A stretch of DNA of 64,000 nucleotides from Bretschneidera sinensis (Eukaryota > Streptophyta > Magnoliopsida > Brassicales > Akaniaceae). Positions 59,008 through 64,000 of the stretch are shown here, in pieces. Both the position numbers and the translations under genes were made by a program. Each line of letters starts with the position of its first letter. Position 1 is the first letter of the stretch. The notes under the pieces are model-generated. The model searched no databases and was not told the origin of the DNA. It saw only the letters and a list, made by a program, of their open reading frames with translations. The stretch spans positions 78,226,001 through 78,290,000 of the forward strand of contig CM043698.1 in the NCBI GenBank assembly GCA_023935145.1. The letters are read 5' to 3'.

Positions 59008-60005
59008 TAGAGGTGATAAAATCTGACCCGACTCGATTAACCAGAAACTCGACTCGCTCGAAACCCAAAAATATATTAAAAATAAAATGACCTGAACACA
59101 ATTTGACCCGAACCCTAGACACCCGAAACCTGAAATGTTCTATACCCAAAACGATATGAAATCTGAAATGAATTGAACCCAAATGACCCGGGTTAGAAAT
59201 GACATAAAACCCAAAATAACCCGAACCCGACTTGACCCGAAAAAACCTAACTCAAAAACCGAATTAACTTGATTTTTTTGTAGCAGAAATATTTTTTTTT
59301 TGTTAAACTGATAGTGATGAAGTAGAAATTATTATCTCATTATCTCATATATAGTCTTAATTATAAATAAAATGGAGGTAAAATGAGTATTGAATTTAAA
59401 ATTTACTTATAAAAAACACTATACTAATATACTATAACTTTATATATTATTCTTTTTACTTTTACAGTTTTACTGATTGGCTATCAATTTGATAAATAGA
59501 AAAAGAAAAAAAAACACGTGTTATATTTATATACTTTGAAGTGCAATACAAAAACAGTAGTCCAACTAAATTAAGTTACACTATATTTGGGAATTCATGT
59601 AACCACACAATGTACATGGTTATTTTAAAAAATTATTTGGTTAAAATAATTTCAAAAGCTAATAACATATTAGAAAAATATGAGATTCATCATTTAAATT
59701 GATCAATTTTATACCAAGATATTATTGTGATTTTAATCTTTAATCTCATGTTCAAAATTTTAAACATCTCATATTTAAAAAAATTATAATTTGTTTTCTT
59801 TATATTATTTAAATCATAAGTAAATATTCATTTATGTATGCATATTGTTGAAATTTTGATTTTTTTATTAGATTATCGTTTAAATTTTTTGCTCTTTATA
59901 TGTATTGATATTTTTATATCTTAGCTTTATATTCACATGGTTAATTTCATTTGACATATGTAAATATGCATTCTTAAGTAGTCAATTGGATATTAAATAT
60001 TGTTC

Positions 60006-60057
<52 letters not shown>

Positions 60058-61366
60058 TCTGTTTCTTATGCAATTTTTTTTTAAATCAAGATTGACTTAA
60101 TTAGGTTCTTTATATTAGACTTTATTATTTTGGACCTTTATAAGGATTATGATTTAGGCTTTGTATCCCAAATATTTATAAACGCAAAACTACATAGTTT
60201 TGATGAGTTAAAAAAATAAAGCACATGTCAAAATAATAAGCCTCATAAAAAATAATCTTTTGAAATAGTTATATCAATAGATTTAAGTTACTTTACAATT
60301 TAACTATCAAATTGATTAGATTTTTTTTATACTAAAATTTTATAAAAAGCTACGTAGTTTGATGTGTTTAAATTAAGAATAAAATTTGGACATGTGACAT
60401 CATCTAAAAACTTCTAAAAAATCTTTCCAAATAGTTATATTTATAAATATAGATTTTGCATGTGTTTTATACGCACTTATATGATTAAAAAAATATATAA
60501 TACAAGAGACTCAAGAGGCTTTCATTTCATAAGTTTTTTCAAAAACATTTACGTTTTCGCCCTCTACCTCATCTTATTTCAAAATAATAAACCTCATAAA
60601 AAAGAATATTTTGAAATAGTTATATCAATGGATTTAAGCTACTTTACAATTTAACTATCAAATTGATTAGATTCTTTTATATTAAAATTTTATTAAAAGT
60701 TACGTAATTTCATGTGTTTAAATTAAAAAATAGACAAATGCCATCATCTAAAAACTTCTAAAAAAATAATTTCAAATAGTTATATTTATAGATATAGATT
60801 TTGCATGTGTTTTATACGTATTTATATGATAAAAAAATATAATATAATTAAGCACTCTCAAGAGTAAGAGACTTAAGAGGCTCTCACAGTCTCACTCCTG
60901 TTGTCCCACATTTGCTCTACGAATTGGCTACCTTATCACTACCTAAACTTAGAGTTTAATATATTATGTTATTAATAAAAAGAAGAAAAAAAACTAAGAA
61001 CAAAGTTTATCTACATTTATTATTGCTAACATGAACTTAATTAGCAGTTACATTGAAATTTAGAAAAGATAAAATGAGCTAATTTAGCAGGTTAACCTGA
61101 ATTCAAAAAAATTGATGCAACTCGATGGGTCAATTCGAAACCTGAGATGACCCGAACCGAGATGACCCGCAACTCATATGACTCAAGACCCAATGTGATT
61201 CATAACCCGAATTACCCGAGACCCAAAACTACCCTAGCCTAAAACGACCCGAACCCATAACCCAAATGACCCAACCTCAAAATGACCTGAATCTAAAAGG
61301 ATCCAAACTCGACCCGACCCGCCCTCGATCTCAACCCGACCCCGCCCCGCCCGATTGCCACCTATA
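59008..61366. mobile_element. Non-autonomous hAT-like transposon, 2.36 kb
   Basis: The ends are tagaggtg and cacctata, inverted apart from one base, with a perfect 8-bp target duplication attttaat (59000-59007 and 61367-61374). An 8-bp duplication and TA-AGGTG ends fit the hAT superfamily. Both subterminal zones (59020-59270 and 61085-61350) are filled with degenerate acccgaa/gacccg repeats. The interior has an (AT)n tract (60011-60052) and a roughly 350-bp direct duplication (about 60220-60500 and 60573-60850). No transposase is present. Confidence 0.75.
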
Positions 61367-61374
61367 ATTTTAAT

Positions 61375-62457
61375 TAATACATAATAATAATAATTGTCAC
61401 CTATTAAAAAAACATTCAACACTAAACACTTGCTGATCACACACAATGTAATACCTTGGGCCCATATGTCACTCAAAAATGTTAGCTCAAATTATTCTTG
61501 AGATCATTTAGCATTACGTATGTACCAAGATCTTTTGTATTGCACTACCAATATAGGATATAGGACGTTATAACTTTCTCCTTGAGACTACAATGTCCCT
61601 TTGAGTAGATAGTAAATCAGAAAAATTAAATGGATCAAACGCGGTTTTGACATGCCACGTTAAACTTGTAGCAAGACCATTAATACCACACATTCACTAG
61701 TTATTTGGCTTGAATAAATTCTAATACCATTTATAACACCATAGATTCATCATAAAGAAATATTAACTATTGTTGCTTTTGAGATTTTAGATTTTATCTG
61801 TCATCAAGGTTTTTCTTTCTATTACATTATCGACATAGAATGCCGAGTATCGCACATCTGACACAACAACCACCATGGATTCTGCCCTAAGTGCTTCGTG
61901 CTTCACGTATTCTTTTCTTTTGAAAATAATTGTTCCTTATGAGAATTTGATAATTTTGGAATTGTGTGTCAATGGAAAATTGGTAAAACAATTTTTACTA
62001 TTGTTTTATCAAATATTAAACAATTAATTATAACTCTATTATTGTTTTAACATAAACCGTTTCAAAAATTATAAACCATTTTTATTACTAAGCTAAATGA
62101 TACCTTAATTAACACACTAATATATTTTTCTTTGTATCTAACATGAAAGTGAGGCCTAAGATGACCTTCTCCATATTCATTACGATAATGTCGCTCAACT
62201 TATTGGAGTAGGAATCTCAACTATTAATATTAAGAGTGTGTACGTGTTGGATTGGATTAAGTTAGAGATCAATCATAACCAACACGTGATATTATATTTT
62301 CAACTTTAACCCACTGCAATCTATAACAGGTTATGAAAATCCCAATTCTAACTCAGCCCATGAAAAATCAAGTTGGGTCCGAGTTAACTTATGAAATCAA
62401 AATCAAATTTAATTGAATGGATTGGATCAGGTTAGCTCAGGTCATACTAGATTCTTG

Positions 62458-62511
<54 letters not shown>

Positions 62512-62801
62512 CAAATGTTAAACATTACATATAAAATTTAAAAAGCATCAAATTAACGTATTCAAATTCAAATATTAAAATTACAATGGTTCAAACATCT
62601 TATAGAAAGCCAAATTTATTTTTGTTAAGTTGTAATACCAATAAAGTAAATAGCTAAAATACTATAATAAAGTCCATAAAGAAAGTCTGAATTTTCCAAG
62701 GAAGCTGACTCAAAATATTTGATCGTAGGTGTATTTTCCTCTAGGATATTATTGTTTGGGTACGGGACAACTACCATGAATAACTTTTCTTAGAATGTTT
62801 T

Positions 62802-62852
<51 letters not shown>

Positions 62853-63160
62853 AAACTATCGGATCGGGTATTACTTAGATGTGAAACTTTAGACTTCATT
62901 AGTTGTGATATTGATCTTATGGGGGAACGAAATCAAAGAATATATAGACTTGTAGAGGACCTCTATAACAACCAAATTGATTAAGGGACTACAAAATTGG
63001 ATAAATCCCAAAATGGGTAAGAAGATTGATATATTGATTCAACAATGGAATTACAACAAATTAAATGAAACTAACAGATAATAGCTAGATTTCGAGGTCT
63101 AGCACCTCCTAAGAAATTTAGAGAGAAGATTAGAGATAATTCTTTTTTATACCCAACATC
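61375..63160. other. AT-rich intergenic region with microsatellites
   Basis: No gene is seen. Perfect AT runs lie at 62463-62510 and 62803-62850. Confidence 0.5.
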
Positions 63161-63760
63161 AGCGTGACCTTCTCCTTATTCACTACTGGTTTTCATTCTG
63201 CTATTTCCTCTCCTGAATTCATGCATAATTGTTCAAGTCTAATGATATTTTTTCTAAGCCTTGATCCCTTGTGTATGATAGGTTCCTCATTCAACTTGGC
63301 TTGGGTTATGGCTCCATTACCAATTTGGGCTTGGGTCATAAACATTACCATCCCCATCAGAAAGAACCTTGTCCTCAAAGTTCAATTGGGAATATAGAGT
63401 GTGTAACACAGCCAAGTCCTTAACAACAACAAGAAGAAGAAGCTCTAGGATCCATACTACTATTCCAACAAGAAGGAAAAAACCACGAGTGACAATCCAC
63501 ATAAGCCGATTGAATAATTGTAGAAAATTCCAAGCACCATAGTCCAATTTCTGAAATGTGGCCTTAACAACCAGTCCAAAAGCAGCATATGGCAACAATT
63601 TTACGGCAGCTACGAATATTTCTAGGTAGAATCCTTTGAACATTTCAATCCCTTGCAACTGTGTAACAAATTTAGGGTAACTGACCCGAACGGTTACACC
63701 AAGTCGCAATTTCTGCCATTTATTAGAAAAAACCCATCCACAAGATATCGACAAGGTTTC
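62990..63760 (-). pseudogene. Possible Gypsy polyprotein tail and LTR remnant
   Basis: On the minus strand the frame 63754-63317 ends in [15 protein letters not shown], which resembles the last residues of plant Gypsy polyproteins (LEDKV...GGN). Downstream, 63180-62990 has a tataaaaaag box and leader-like sequence, as an LTR would. The N-terminal part of the frame, rich in Val and Leu, is not recognised. The evidence is one short motif plus layout. Confidence 0.3.
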
Positions 63761-64000
63761 TCCTGGTCAAATACCATTGTATAAATTGTGGCTTGCACTA
63801 AAGAGATTTGGTGGCCTCAAATACAATCTCTCAAGAGGCATCGTCAACCGTCAAAAACCATTACCAGTTAGACGGATGATGTCATATACAGGAAGTATAA
63901 GAGTCTTATCTGAATTGAACTTAAGAAGTTTTGTCAACCCAACAATAGTACTCTACAGGATGTTCTTCAACATAAGCATTCCATTATAAAAATTGCTCAT
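63761..64000. other. Unassigned right edge
   Basis: No convincing coding or repeat signal in the last 240 bases. It may belong to the retroelement remnant to the left. Confidence 0.3.

Overview
This is nuclear DNA from a flowering plant, probably a eudicot; the species cannot be told. It is AT-rich, almost all the open frames are degraded transposon remains, and the one gene that reads as functional has seven exons with GT-AG introns and a plastid transit peptide.

Layout. 1-222 is the 3' end of a Sirevirus-like Copia LTR. 223-2146 is its flank, which recurs at 35927-37871. 2147-5608 is an endogenous pararetrovirus (Caulimoviridae, most like florendo- or petuviruses): a rearranged RNase H region, a second ORF, an intergenic/promoter block with 53-bp repeats, and a capsid-like region. 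5609-10035 is a diverged tandem duplication carrying the broken 5' end of a PPR-like gene. In the second copy that gene end holds a solo Copia LTR, which in turn holds a Ty3/Gypsy element (9555-15009) and a second solo LTR of its own family (15243-15831). 16176-18449 is AT-rich sequence with no gene recognised.

18450-35926 is one long Sirevirus-like Copia element: two LTRs, tRNA-Met primer site, gag, protease, integrase, RT, RNase H and an extra 3' ORF. It was hit twice later: by a 4.7-kb Copia (22106-26822) in the pre-integrase region and by a 2.7-kb Gypsy solo LTR (28362-31082) in RT. Both insertions keep perfect 5-bp target duplications. 38441-41760 is a GRF-type zinc-finger pseudogene split by a small non-autonomous LTR element full of 40-bp repeats.

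43405-55356 (minus strand) is a complete RIBA gene for bifunctional plastid riboflavin synthesis, encoding 559 residues. Its first intron is about 7.3 kb because it contains a Copia element that itself carries a Sirevirus solo LTR. Another solo LTR lies about 360 bp upstream of its start codon. 56276-64000 is AT-rich intergenic DNA with a 2.36-kb hAT-like element (8-bp target duplication, ACCCGA-rich ends), AT microsatellites and LTR-element remnants at the right edge.

The genes do not form a pathway. The window is a nested record of insertions, with one working housekeeping gene among retroelements. Exact target duplications allow much of the insertion order to be read directly.
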